Counted from the stretch's first letter, positions 1 through 8,316 are shown. The stretch: DNA of 38,965 nt from Gammaproteobacteria bacterium (GCA_015231865.1 JADGAU010000010.1:1-38965); one strand, 5' to 3'. Notes: generated from the sequence alone by a model not told the origin. Numbers and translations: made by a program.

Positions 1-464
1 TCAGATTCTGAGGCATGAGGATGTTTATCAGGATGAAACTTTTGGGCCATACTTCTATAGGCTTTTTTAATTTGCTGATGAGTATAATGTTTACCAGGAT
101 TAAGGCCTAAAGTCGTTAAGTATTCTCTTTTAAGGGATTCCTGAATTGAACTACCTGATTGAGTTGACTGATATGAACTGCCAGACGTTGATTTTTCCTG
201 ATGAGAACGTTGATTATTTTTATTTGATGAGCTTTCCCGTTTATTCTGTTCTTGATCTTGCTGTTGTTGACGGTACCTTTGGGAATCTTCACGTCTTTTA
301 GCTTGTTCCTGGTTAAATTTGGATTGGTTCTGATCACGTTGTGCTTGTTCATATTTGCGACGAAGTTCTTCAACTTCTTCTTCCCGACGTTTAATATCTT
401 CATAGGCATCACGATATCGAATGGCATTGATAAAGATCAGCCAGTCCTCTGAGGATATGGGCAT
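1..464 (-). CDS. J-domain (DnaJ-like) protein, C-terminus cut by window edge
   Basis: This frame runs off the left edge, so the gene is partial. It starts at ATG 464 (MPISSEDWLIFINAIRYRDA) and overlaps the end of the upstream membrane protein gene by 56 bases. The middle is a long charged, Q/N/S-rich segment (about residues 20-100) that looks coiled or disordered. The visible C-terminus is a J domain with a YLTTLGLNPG start, the helix IKKAYRSMAQKFHP and the HPD motif (FHPDKHP) that stimulates Hsp70 ATPase. J domains at the C-terminus of a small accessory protein are not classical DnaJ. It is the last visible gene of the relaxase and coupling-protein operon, so a role in transfer or in handling the relaxase is possible but is only inferred. 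Confidence 0.8.
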   Translation of the reverse strand, partial: MPISSEDWLIFINAIRYRDAYEDIKRREEEVEELRRKYEQAQRDQNQSKFNQEQAKRREDSQRYRQQQQDQEQNKRESSSNKNNQRSHQEKSTSGSSYQSTQSGSSIQESLKREYLTTLGLNPGKHYTHQQIKKAYRSMAQKFHPDKHPHASES

Positions 465-669
465 GGGGTAATAGAAAACCAAAAATAAACGCACCGACCA
501 TCACAAATAGATGCGTTTCACCCATATTAAACTGTAGCATCATGGGAACAGTGATTAAGGCAAGCAATACAAATTTCCAGAAATTAAAATTTCTGGCATT
601 ACCGGCAGTGTAGCCTAAAGCTACCATAATGACCGATAAAAATATAAATGCAGAATAACTAATGCCCAT
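409..669 (-). CDS. small membrane protein of the mobilisation operon
   Basis: 86 residues with three hydrophobic segments (about residues 5-22, 31-47 and 53-67), so probably an inner-membrane protein. It overlaps the preceding gene by 11 bases and the J-domain gene by 56 bases, which indicates translational coupling. It ends in TGA (409-411). I do not recognise the family. Its place just after a coupling ATPase that lacks its own transmembrane part makes a membrane-anchor or pore role conceivable, but this is inference. Confidence 0.65.
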   Translation of the reverse strand: MGISYSAFIFLSVIMVALGYTAGNARNFNFWKFVLLALITVPMMLQFNMGETHLFVMVGAFIFGFLLPHAHILRGLADLYQCHSIS

Positions 670-910
670 AATTTTTCACCATACCGACAATAAACCCGAT
701 TGCAAAGACCGTACTGATAATAAAATTTTGTAAATCGGCAATACTGGCTGCCAAAAATAACAGAACGACATAAATCATTGGAAATAGAAAGTAACTACCT
801 AATAAGCCCCAGCTTGTGAAGAGTCGCCCCATATTGGTAAAAAACCAGGCAATACCATAGCCATTGAAATAAGCCAGTATTGAATAAAGCACTAATTCAG
901 TTTCATTCAT
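659..910 (-). CDS. small membrane protein of the mobilisation operon
   Basis: 83 residues, largely hydrophobic, with about three membrane segments (near residues 8-24, 40-58 and 62-80). The ATG (908-910) overlaps the TAA of the upstream 37-residue gene, and the gene overlaps the next by 11 bases. No family is recognised. It belongs to a run of four tiny membrane proteins between the coupling ATPase and the J-domain gene. Confidence 0.65.
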   Translation of the reverse strand: MNETELVLYSILAYFNGYGIAWFFTNMGRLFTSWGLLGSYFLFPMIYVVLLFLAASIADLQNFIISTVFAIGFIVGMVKNYGH

Positions 911-1023
911 TATCGTCGATTAAACAGCTCTTTTATAAAATAGTAGAATTCTTGGATGTAAAACATAGTTTTATCTTTACCCAGATAGCCTATTACGGCA
1001 AATAATAGAAAAGGCAAAGTCAT
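910..1023 (-). CDS. very small (37 aa) single-pass membrane protein
   Basis: A short ORF, ATG 1021-1023 to TAA 910-912, beginning MTLPFLLFAVIGYLGKDKTM. It has one N-terminal hydrophobic segment and a basic tail ending NRR. Its stop overlaps the next ATG (TAATG) and it starts 3 bases after the upstream stop. This exact packing is the main evidence that it is real. No homology is recognised. Confidence 0.5.
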   Translation of the reverse strand: MTLPFLLFAVIGYLGKDKTMFYIQEFYYFIKELFNRR

Positions 1024-1026
1024 TTC

Positions 1027-1206
1027 CTAGAGATTATTGATATCAACCAGAAATTGAGCAATAGCCGGTGTCACAATAATTAGAGTAATGATTTTAATAA
1101 GCCCGATATTTTTAAACAAGAATCCATAAACAAAACCGGCTGCACAAAATAATAAAATCCCGTAAATATTCAAACCGCTCGAGGGTAAAATAACGGTCAG
1201 ATTCAT
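1027..1206 (-). CDS. very small (59 aa) two-pass membrane protein
   Basis: ATG at 1204-1206 directly abuts the TAA of the coupling protein (1207-1209), and the gene ends in TAG at 1027-1029. The start is MNLTVILPSSGLNIYGILLF. Two hydrophobic helices lie at about residues 14-31 and 36-54. The contiguous layout supports it as a translated gene. The family is unknown. Its immediate link to a coupling ATPase without membrane helices suggests a partner role (inferred). Confidence 0.55.
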   Translation of the reverse strand: MNLTVILPSSGLNIYGILLFCAAGFVYGFLFKNIGLIKIITLIIVTPAIAQFLVDINNL

Positions 1207-2667
1207 TTATAAGCTAACTGTCTTTAACAGGATCTGACGATCACCATGATTGAGTTTAGCCTCCGGCTTTTTAGATAATCGTGAAAATGACCAGCTTTTA
1301 AAATAAGGTGTCGTGCTAAACTTAACCGGTTGTCGATTAGCCGATACAATTAATGCCTGATCAGATTTAATGGTTCTAACTTCATTGGCATTAATTAGGT
1401 TATATTCATTGTATTGGTCGGTTGTATCAAAAATTTCTTTTTGCTGCCGTTCCCTCACTTTACCAATTATTTTCTCAAAAAAATCCGCTGTCTTTGGATC
1501 AGCTCCGGAATAGGTTAAATAAGTATTAAAGCCACCCTGAATGGATTGAGCATACTCAGGCCCATAACGTGCGTCCAGTTGGCTGATACTTTGTAAAATT
1601 ATTGAAATAGACACTTTATAACCCCGTATAGTATTGATGGTTGATACAAAGTTGGGGATAGTAGAGTGACCAAACTCATCATATAGAATATAAACCGGTA
1701 AGGTTTTTCTATCCGGCATTTTTCTCATACAGGCATTAAATACACTGCGGAAAAACATACTGCTTAGAAAACTAAAATATTCTGCATGTTGTGCCGGTGT
1801 AATCAGATAAATAATGGTTTTCTGCTGCCGGATTTCATCGAGTTTAAAATCTGATTTTGAAGTCAGCCTGGAGACATTTTGATTGGATAGGCTTTTTAAT
1901 GAGGTAATGGCATTTAAAACAAAACTTTGAACACCTTCTTTATTACCGGTTAATACGCCTTTCCATTCATTCCAGAGTGTTGCGTCATCTACATTATCTG
2001 GATTAATGGTATAACGACTCATAAAATCATCCAGATTACTGCCATCTTCACCAAAGTTCTGGAAAAGATAATAAAGATTATGGAGGTTATAGTAATCGGG
2101 GTTTTCGTTGCCGGCATTTTTCAGGCATTTAATAAATAAACTGGCAAAACGAACAGCACCCTGAATCCAAAAATCATCTTTGCCACCCTGAGAAGGCAGG
2201 CCACTACGGACTAAAATTTCAGCAATCTGCTCGATTTCAATTTCATCTCTGGCCTCACTAAAGGGATTAAAGAAACTGCTGCGCTCGAGGTTTTCTGGAT
2301 CAATCACAATCACTTGATAACCACATTTTTGCATATGACCGGAGGTATGCTCAAAGACTTCACCTTTAGGATCGTTAACCACGATAGAGCAGTTTCTTCT
2401 CGCTTTATCCAGCACATTGGGAATAATATAACGGGAAGTTTTACCGGCACCTATTCTGGCAGTGACACAGACATTTTGCAGGCTATCGGTTTCAGATAAG
2501 CGTAACTTAGCCCCATCAAGCAGCAGACCATTATTTCTGGCACATAGATAATCAGCAAAAGAACTATCATCTGCAAATGAGGCACCTGATACTGATTTAC
2601 TTAGTTTACGTTTTATTAAATAAGTGGCCCCTTTGGCCATTAAACTGAAGGTATCTTTAAGTACCAT
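1207..2667 (-). CDS. VirD4/TraG-like type IV coupling ATPase
   Basis: 486 residues. A P-loop ATPase of the VirD4/TraG/TraD family, which in conjugation brings the relaxase-DNA complex to the secretion channel. Visible motifs are Walker A ARIGAGKTS (about residues 70-78), the family motif IVVNDPKGEVFE just after it, and Walker B-like YILYDEFGHS (about residue 330). The usual N-terminal transmembrane helices are absent and the protein is shorter than typical VirD4, so it may depend on the small membrane proteins encoded next to it. Its ATG overlaps the relaxase TAA (TAATG). It uses the standard code. Confidence 0.88.
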   Translation of the reverse strand: MVLKDTFSLMAKGATYLIKRKLSKSVSGASFADDSSFADYLCARNNGLLLDGAKLRLSETDSLQNVCVTARIGAGKTSRYIIPNVLDKARRNCSIVVNDPKGEVFEHTSGHMQKCGYQVIVIDPENLERSSFFNPFSEARDEIEIEQIAEILVRSGLPSQGGKDDFWIQGAVRFASLFIKCLKNAGNENPDYYNLHNLYYLFQNFGEDGSNLDDFMSRYTINPDNVDDATLWNEWKGVLTGNKEGVQSFVLNAITSLKSLSNQNVSRLTSKSDFKLDEIRQQKTIIYLITPAQHAEYFSFLSSMFFRSVFNACMRKMPDRKTLPVYILYDEFGHSTIPNFVSTINTIRGYKVSISIILQSISQLDARYGPEYAQSIQGGFNTYLTYSGADPKTADFFEKIIGKVRERQQKEIFDTTDQYNEYNLINANEVRTIKSDQALIVSANRQPVKFSTTPYFKSWSFSRLSKKPEAKLNHGDRQILLKTVSL

Positions 2668-3728
2668 TATTTTCTCTTATGCTCATTACCATAGGATAGT
2701 TTTGACTGCTCTCTTATTTTATTCATTTCTGCTTTTCTGTCTCTGACAATTTGCTCTTCTCGGGATAAATTTTCATACTGTTTTATTTTCTCAGTATCGT
2801 CGACATTGCTTTTTCCCTTAGTTGTATTATCAGACTTTTGTTTGGTTTCAGTTGTATTATCCACTTTTTTATCACGTTGTTTAAAGGTTTCCTTAGTTTT
2901 TGTTTTCTGTTTATTGTGTTCCTGGCTTTCTTTTTCGGTAGTCTTTTTGTTCTTTATCTTATCGGTAATTTTCTGATTAATTTTTTCAAATTCATCGATA
3001 AAGCCCAATGTGCTTAATCGGTGTTTACGACCGGTTGCCCTGTCTTTCAGTCCCGGATTTTTTCCACGGATATAAAAATCCAGACCTGCTTCATCAAATC
3101 CTTTTAATAATGCTTCTGTACTGTCAGATTGATTAAATATTTGTCTCACTTTTTCCCTAACCACTTCTCTTTGTGGTGTTTTGCCGGTACGGCGTTTCAA
3201 TTCTGCACCTTTGTTGGATAGTTTCTCAGATGACTTTTTATTAATCAGCTCTTTTTGTTCAAGCTCTGGGTATTGCTCCAATACATTTTTTTCCAGTGAT
3301 TTTTTAATTACATCAAATTTAGATTTAGATAAACGATGTCGCTTTGTGGAGGAGACTTCATTAGAACTGATAATGACATGAAAATGGATATTATTATCAT
3401 GATCATCATGAAGGGCTGCAAATGCCAGATTATTTTGTGCTCTATCCTGAATATAATGATGTACAATTTGTCTGAGTTTTTCTTTTTGCTCATCCAGTTT
3501 GATTTGTTCGCTGCGGGTAATGGAGATGACTTCATGATACATATAATTACCGCCAGCACGTCTTCTTAAATATCGGGCGTTTTGAATAAATTCATTTTTT
3601 ACATCTTCTGCATCACGAGAGTATAAATTATGGTAGATACTAAAACGGCTATCGGCACGGCCAGAATCCATATAATCAATCAGCTGATTAAAAGAAGGCT
3701 CTTTGCGTGACATGGATTTGATAATCAT
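2667..3728 (-). CDS. MOBP/VirD2-type relaxase
   Basis: 353 residues. The N-terminal half is a relaxase domain that would nick oriT and attach covalently to the DNA 5' end. A candidate catalytic tyrosine lies near the start (IDYMDSG, Y19). The metal-binding histidine motif is HDDHDNNIHFH (residues 107-117), as in the MOBP and VirD2 group. The C-terminal third is a lysine, glutamate, glutamine and threonine-rich charged tail. Its ATG overlaps the MobC-like stop (ATGA), and the coupling protein follows in the order typical of mobilisation modules. It uses the standard code. Confidence 0.88.
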   Translation of the reverse strand: MIIKSMSRKEPSFNQLIDYMDSGRADSRFSIYHNLYSRDAEDVKNEFIQNARYLRRRAGGNYMYHEVISITRSEQIKLDEQKEKLRQIVHHYIQDRAQNNLAFAALHDDHDNNIHFHVIISSNEVSSTKRHRLSKSKFDVIKKSLEKNVLEQYPELEQKELINKKSSEKLSNKGAELKRRTGKTPQREVVREKVRQIFNQSDSTEALLKGFDEAGLDFYIRGKNPGLKDRATGRKHRLSTLGFIDEFEKINQKITDKIKNKKTTEKESQEHNKQKTKTKETFKQRDKKVDNTTETKQKSDNTTKGKSNVDDTEKIKQYENLSREEQIVRDRKAEMNKIREQSKLSYGNEHKRK

Positions 3729-4105
3729 GGTTTCATTTTCTCTTGAACAAAATCCTGGACAGTCTCTTCGAGTTGTTTGATTTGATTAAGCAATCCATTT
3801 TCATCAGCCAATGCACGAATAGTATGAGAATAATGGGCTGCCTGATTGACATTATTGGCAATATTTCTAATCAGGAATTTTAGTTCCTGTAATTCTTTTT
3901 TCAGATCTTTGGGAACTGCTAAATTGCCACTTAGGCCAGCAAAAGCAAAATCTTTAATCAAGGTGGTGACTTTGGTTTTTTCTTTATTTGCCAGGTGAGA
4001 AAATGCTTTGTATTCATCATTGGAAACAGAAATGCTAATACGTCGATGCGATTTTGCATACTGTTTGCGATAGTTTTTCTGGTAATCTGATTGGGTCTCA
4101 TCCAT
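3725..4105 (-). CDS. MobC-like relaxosome accessory protein
   Basis: Small basic protein upstream of the relaxase. The segment RRISISVSNDEYKAFSHLA resembles a ribbon-helix-helix DNA-binding domain. The central ELKFLIRNIANNVNQ stretch is typical of MobC-family relaxosome proteins that bind oriT and help strand separation. The frame is open upstream to 4222. I chose the third of three consecutive ATGs (4105, giving MDETQSDYQK) because CAGGAG lies about 7 bases before it; 4108 and 4111 are alternatives. It ends in TGA, overlapping the relaxase start, so TGA is a stop in this module. The candidate oriT lies directly upstream. Confidence 0.8.
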   Translation of the reverse strand: MDETQSDYQKNYRKQYAKSHRRISISVSNDEYKAFSHLANKEKTKVTTLIKDFAFAGLSGNLAVPKDLKKELQELKFLIRNIANNVNQAAHYSHTIRALADENGLLNQIKQLEETVQDFVQEKMKP

Positions 4106-4157
4106 CATCATTCTCCTGAAAAAGTTGGTTGAATACGGTATAATGGTTTCGGGTTCA

Positions 4158-4420
4158 AAGGGCTGGCCCTTGCAAGATGCTGCCATATTCGTTACGAATA
4201 TGCAATCTTGCTCACACTGCACAGAGCGTTGTCAATTCTAGAATGCTTAGCAGTTTAATCAAGCGTGGTTATTGTGTCGGGCAATAATTGCCCGGGCACT
4301 TGCAGCACAAAAGTGCTGCCATCTTCATTGCTTGCTTTGAAGATGAAATAAAAGCCGGTTGAAAACCGGCAACGATAAATGTCGAATCAATAACACAGGA
4401 TAAGTGTCAATACGAAATCA
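4158..4420 (-). other. candidate oriT: six hairpins and a P-type nic-like site
   Basis: This intergenic stretch upstream of the MobC-like gene contains six hairpins: 4158-4171 (AAGGGC/GCCCTT), 4172-4211 (GCAAGAT/ATCTTGC around CATATTCG/CGAATATG), 4278-4294 (CGGGCAAT/ATTGCCCG), 4302-4319 (GCAGCAC/GTGCTGC), 4320-4345 (CATCTTCA/TGAAGATG) and 4354-4370 (GCCGGTT/AACCGGC). On the minus strand CTTATCCTG/TGT (4404-4393) fits the IncP-type nic consensus YATCCTG/Y and is framed by ACAC/GTGT. The place next to mobC and relaxase genes supports an origin of transfer. The exact borders are a guess. Confidence 0.55.
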
Positions 4421-4446
4421 AAGATTTCTGTTCCACATAAAAAATA

Positions 4447-4470
4447 AAAACTTACCCGAAGGTAAGTTTT
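4447..4470 (-). terminator. rho-independent terminator of the 97-aa gene
   Basis: Perfect 10-bp stem AAAACTTACC/GGTAAGTTTT around a 4-base loop (4457-4460). Read on the minus strand it is followed by a T-rich run. It lies about 80 bases after the stop of the gene at 4547-4840 and also separates it from the candidate oriT. Confidence 0.75.
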
Positions 4471-4546
4471 AACAATAAGAATCCAGAGAATAAAGCTGAA
4501 CTATAGTATCGTAAAGATAACTGATATTTTTGCTGTAAACCTCTCA

Positions 4547-4840
4547 TCACCAACCAATATGATATTCAACACTTTTCCATCTTGTATTTACATTCAGATA
4601 AACATTAGGACCACCATAAGTTAGGCAGATTTCAAAATATCCATAGTCATATTCTTCATTCTTATAAAACTGAATTTCAAGTACATCGAAATATTCTGAA
4701 ATTAAAATATCTGATTCATCTTGATCACCACTGAAATTAATATCAATAAATTGTTTGATAAATTCATCAGATTCAAGATTTTCATAAGCTAAAACTTCAG
4801 CTTCATAATTGTCGGCATATTGCCTTAGTTCATTTTTCAT
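4547..4840 (-). CDS. conserved-looking hypothetical acidic protein
   Basis: 97 residues, acidic, no signal peptide or membrane segment. The C-terminal part ICLTYGGPNVYLNVNTRW is reminiscent of small proteins with a YGGPN motif that I associate with plasmids and integrative elements, but I cannot name a function. No Shine-Dalgarno is visible before ATG 4840. It is followed by its own terminator at 4447-4470, so it is a single-gene unit in the accessory region. Confidence 0.6.
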   Translation of the reverse strand: MKNELRQYADNYEAEVLAYENLESDEFIKQFIDINFSGDQDESDILISEYFDVLEIQFYKNEEYDYGYFEICLTYGGPNVYLNVNTRWKSVEYHIGW

Positions 4841-5258
4841 ATTGCGAAAAAATTAAAATATAAATTAGGACGATTAATCCTGGCCATTAATCACAATGCG
4901 CCGAGGCCACTCAAATTTTTATGAAAAAAATTGGATTGTGGAGGTGATAATTTTTCAGGAGGAAAATATTTTTCAAAAAAATTTGAATGGTTGAGTTTTA
5001 AGAGATTTTTAATTCCTTTGAAAGTAATGGTTAAAAATCCTTAAAAGCGCTTTGTATAATGGATAAGGATTGATTGATTTAACCGTTCATAATCTTAGAA
5101 CATGCGTTTAGAAAGCACTAAAAACGCTCAAATCCAGGTAGTTGATGACTTTCAGTTTATTGTATTGATATTTTGAATTTTGACAAGAAAATCAGCCAGG
5201 TTTCCCTGACTGATAATTCTACAAGTGAACGACCTGTTTTTCCTTATCGTTATAAGCG
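4841..5258. other. gene-free AT-rich stretch
   Basis: About 420 bases with no supportable gene. It contains A/T runs and a loose inverted repeat (CAAATTTTT near 4914 and AAAAATTTG near 4978). A TAATCCTGG sequence at 4874-4882 resembles, but does not match, the nic consensus. No convincing promoter was found. Confidence 0.5.
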
Positions 5259-5750
5259 TTAAATCATTCCACGTTCTGCCATTGAGACATTCTGGTCACC
5301 ACCAATGACAATATGATCTAATACTCGAATATCCATCAATTTCAATGCCTCGACCAGTCTTTGGGTGATAAGTTCATCAGATTGACTGGGCTCTGGATTG
5401 CCCGATGGATGATTATGAGCAAAGATAACTGCAGCGGTATTAAGTTGTAAAGCTCTTTTGACCACTTCTCTTGGATAAACCGAAGAAGAGTCAATCGTAC
5501 CACGAAACATTTCTTCATATTGAATAATTTTGTGGGTATTATCCAGAAATATCAGGCTAAAGACTTCGTGTTCCAGATGAGATAGTTTCAATTTTAAAAA
5601 ATCGATACTATCTTTTGGCGCACTGAGTACTTTGCCTTTGGCAAAACGACGGTTAAGTAATTGTTTAGCCATACGGACAATTTCATTGACAGAGACTGTA
5701 CCTTCAACAACATATTCTCCTGTATTTTCACTGGCTACAAAACGATTCAT
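5259..5750 (-). CDS. RadC-family JAB/MPN domain protein (short form)
   Basis: 163 residues. RadC family, with the JAMM metalloprotease-like signature HNHPSGNPEPSQSDELI (about residues 115-131) that would bind zinc. The short form lacks the N-terminal helix-hairpin-helix part of chromosomal RadC and is common on plasmids, integrative elements and genomic islands. The biochemical function of this group is not settled. AGGAGG lies 7 bases before ATG 5750. It ends in TAA 5259-5261 and follows the DUF2958 gene on the same strand, probably in one transcript. Confidence 0.9.
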   Translation of the reverse strand: MNRFVASENTGEYVVEGTVSVNEIVRMAKQLLNRRFAKGKVLSAPKDSIDFLKLKLSHLEHEVFSLIFLDNTHKIIQYEEMFRGTIDSSSVYPREVVKRALQLNTAAVIFAHNHPSGNPEPSQSDELITQRLVEALKLMDIRVLDHIVIGGDQNVSMAERGMI

Positions 5751-5775
5751 AATAAGTCCTCCTATTGTTAATTTT

Positions 5776-6090
5776 TTATGGTTGAACCAGCTTAGAAAAC
5801 CGCTGTTGTGTGAAATACAAATCTTGTTCTATTCTGGGAACACCCAGATTAGAAAGCTCAATTTCTGACAACTCATCCAAGGAAACATAACCCCATTCAT
5901 CTTCCATTAATCCGGTTACATAGCCAAAAGCGATATGATTAATTGGATTGAATTCTGTCAGATACCATGTAGCACTGCCAAAAGCATCAAATAACTTAGC
6001 AATAACTAAGGGATCAGACGTATTTTCCTGTGAAGATATAGGATAATTTTCAAACAATTGTATAAACTCAGAATTGATTAATCGATTCAT
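5776..6090 (-). CDS. DUF2958 family protein
   Basis: 104 residues. The order of motifs (VIAKLFDAFGSATWYLTEFN, then HIAFGYVTGLMEDEWGYVSL, then LGVPRIEQDLYF) matches DUF2958, a small family frequent on plasmids and conjugative elements with no known function. AAAGGAG lies 8 bases before ATG 6090. The distal arm of a long inverted repeat (6101-6174) ends within this ribosome-binding site, so translation could be influenced by hairpin formation. It uses the standard code and is the last such gene before the TGA-recoded block. Confidence 0.8.
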   Translation of the reverse strand: MNRLINSEFIQLFENYPISSQENTSDPLVIAKLFDAFGSATWYLTEFNPINHIAFGYVTGLMEDEWGYVSLDELSEIELSNLGVPRIEQDLYFTQQRFSKLVQP

Positions 6091-6100
6091 GATAAGACTC

Positions 6101-6174
6101 CTTTTTTAAATAGACAGGTGCTGGCTTTAAACGTTGTAGAATGGTTCAAAGGCAGCAAAATCTATTTAAAAAAG
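6101..6174. repeat. long inverted repeat at the border of the TGA-recoded block
   Basis: Perfect 14-bp arms CTTTTTTAAATAGA (6101-6114) and TCTATTTAAAAAAG (6161-6174), with inner complementarity (GCTGGCTTT against AAAGGCAGC, one mismatch). It begins 5 bases after the stop of the last TGA-recoded gene (6179) and its other arm reaches the Shine-Dalgarno of the DUF2958 gene. It could be a terminator, an RBS-masking leader or an element end. Confidence 0.65.
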
Positions 6175-6178
6175 AAAA

Positions 6179-7006
6179 TTATGGGGTTAGAAACTTTACT
6201 AATTGGCCATCGGCTTTTAACCGGTTGTCTCAAAATTTATGTATTCATGACGTTTTATGTTTGAATATAAAGTGCTGTTTATACTGCAGCAGTTGTGATT
6301 GTTTCATGAAAAGAATTAGAACGGTGTTAAGGCATTTTTCAAACTCAAAAACAAAGATAATGCTTTGAGGTTTTAAATCCGATCATTTTTTTGTTTTTAT
6401 GCCATAAGTTAGTCATAACGAATATCTTTTGATTTGCTCAAGTGCTCGTTTGGCATTTTTTCCATTGTGCTGTTCAAATAATAAACATCTGACTTGTCAC
6501 TGTGCCTGATAGATTGCAATTAAATCCGGTTCAACCGGTTTTCCCTGAATTATGATCTGTGTCTGAGCAATCATTTTTTCACCAAAGCTTTGTTTATTAA
6601 AATAGATGAATAATGATTGTAGCGGGTAGTTTTTTTCAGCCAGCCACTTTTGAAATGCAATATTAAAATCAATGGTTGCTATTCGATGAAAATAATCACG
6701 CTGGAAAAAAATGGAATTGTGTTTTGGTATTTGAATAGTATTTGGCCTAAGCTTACATTCATTAATCAATAACTTTTTTCATGCTTTACTTAGATAATGA
6801 ATACGGTCTAATCTGCCTTGGCCCGGTACAAGGCCAAAATCGAGACTTTTGACCAGAGGGTAGCGAAAAGTTTTTAATCATCTGATATTACGATTAATGG
6901 AACTGATACTTTGATGGTGAAAAATGAGTTTGAGTTGTTTTGTGGTCAGAAACTTAAAATGAGCCAGTGCTTTTAATATATTTATTTGCTTGTCCGTTAA
7001 TTTCAT
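6179..7006 (-). CDS. replication-relaxation-like protein, TGA-recoded (7 in-frame TGA)
   Basis: Readable only if TGA is sense. From ATG 7004-7006 to TAA 6179-6181 it gives 275 residues with TGA at residues 43, 76, 170, 198, 208, 254 and 259. The N-terminus (MKLTDKQINILKALAHFKFL) is a winged-helix type domain, followed by LVKSLDFGLVPGQGRLDRIH and YLSKA-TGA-KKLL, where family members usually have a glycine. A PDLIAIYQ...ALEQIKRYS region follows. The layout resembles replication-relaxation family proteins of mobile elements. The start overlaps the ATPase end by 10 bases. No Shine-Dalgarno is seen. Family assignment is moderate; the reading frame is strongly supported. Confidence 0.75.
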
Positions 7007-8316
7007 GATGAATGTTTATTAGATAAAGAACGATAGTACTTTCGTAAATTCCTGGCTTTTATCAAATACCAGAGGTTATCATCAATGGCATAATTGTCTT
7101 TGAGTAATAATTTTGGTGCTTTGATTTTAATTGCCTGTTTTCAGTTGGACTTAACATAAAACAGTCAAACTCTTAGATTCATCAAATCCACTAAAGATAC
7201 ACCCATTTCACTTCAAAGATTAAGAAGACTATGTTTTTCATTCTTTCCGGCAATAATTACATTGGATGCATATAATGCTTTTTGAAGCGTATAAGAAATT
7301 TGTTGCCCAGTATATTGATGTGCCAGGATTAAATGTAAACCATATTTTCTTAGTTGAGTCAGCCCTTTTTCAATATCGTCGGTAACAAAGTTTTGAAACT
7401 CATCGATAAAGAGATAAGTTGGCGTTCTAAAAGGTGCTGGAATATTGCTGCGCTGAAAAGCAATAATACGCAGTAATCCAACAATAAAACGACCATAAGA
7501 TTGCACACTATTACTACCGGATTCTCATAGTGATAGTTTAAAAAGGATGATTTTTTTTTGATTAATTAACTTTTTTAAAGGAAGCGTGGTTTTAATTGAA
7601 ATCAGATTTTGAAATACCGGTTCATTAAGTAAGACTTGAAGACGAGTATAAAGTCCGTGTTTGGTTGCTGAATAAAACTTAGAATAAAATTTGGTTTTAA
7701 ATAAAATGGCATGTTGAGGATTGGGGGAGCGTGCTCAAACCTCAACTAAATCATGATTATTGTCATCATCCATAAAGCGTTGTAAATCAGAGAAATCACT
7801 ATTGGGCCTTCTCAGTAAAGTGGCAATACAGGGTGATAATATGGCATCCATTTGATTGGTTGTATTGGCATTTTGTAATAGCACAGAAAAGATACTTTTA
7901 AGCTCCTGTGTCATCAGCGCAATATTTTTCTCACTTCTATCTGTAATTTCAAAAGGATTAATACTGGGACTGTGGTTTATATCCAGACTTGGGTCAATAT
8001 AAACAATGCGATCAGCAATTTTTCTATTTTTGACCGGTTTGAGTTTAGCTATTTCTTCTGCCAGGTCACCATGCGGATCAATAAGAATTAAACTGCTTTT
8101 AGGCTTTTTGTTTAATAGTTCTCTGTAAAAAAGGAGTTTAATCAACTCACTTTTTCAGCTTCCTGAAGATGCACAGATATATCCATGTTTTTTAAATGCA
8201 TATAAAGGGACAAGTCGATTCAATTTATAATAAAAATAGGCAAGATAAAACTTTTGTATGGGCAGGTACAAAAATTTGAAAATATTTAAGATAAATCAAA
8301 ATAATTTGGTCAACAT
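6997..8316 (-). CDS. TraD/VirD4-like DNA-transfer ATPase, TGA-recoded (8 in-frame TGA)
   Basis: 439 residues when TGA is sense, ATG 8314-8316 to TAA 6997-6999. TGA falls at residues 7, 54, 194, 264, 368, 384, 392 and 438. Residue 54 is the invariant Walker A glycine (ASSGS-TGA-KSE). LILIDPHGDLAEEI follows, and Walker B is TYLFIDEFQNF (Asp near 305). Residue 264 (FKLSL-TGA-ESGSN) and residues 384 and 392 (NLRV-TGA-LFYVKSN-TGA-K) lie where related ATPases favour glycine. The N-terminus is aromatic and hydrophobic (about residues 1-35) and may be a membrane anchor. Under the standard code it would be five or more fragments, all broken by TGA and none by TAA, TAG or frameshift. Confidence 0.85.

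Noticed and set aside
116-427. 103-codon reverse ORF at the left end
   Set aside because: Shadow of the partial J-domain gene, which has a clear HPD motif in another frame.
3308-3569. ORFs opposite or out of frame within the relaxase gene
   Set aside because: They are shadows of the relaxase reading frame with no motifs of their own.
4158-4370. CRISPR array suggested by the closely spaced hairpins
   Set aside because: The stems differ in sequence and there is no constant repeat with regular spacers.
4874-4882. TAATCCTGG as a second nic site
   Set aside because: The base before ATCCTG is A and the base after is G, so it does not fit YATCCTG/Y, unlike the site near 4396.
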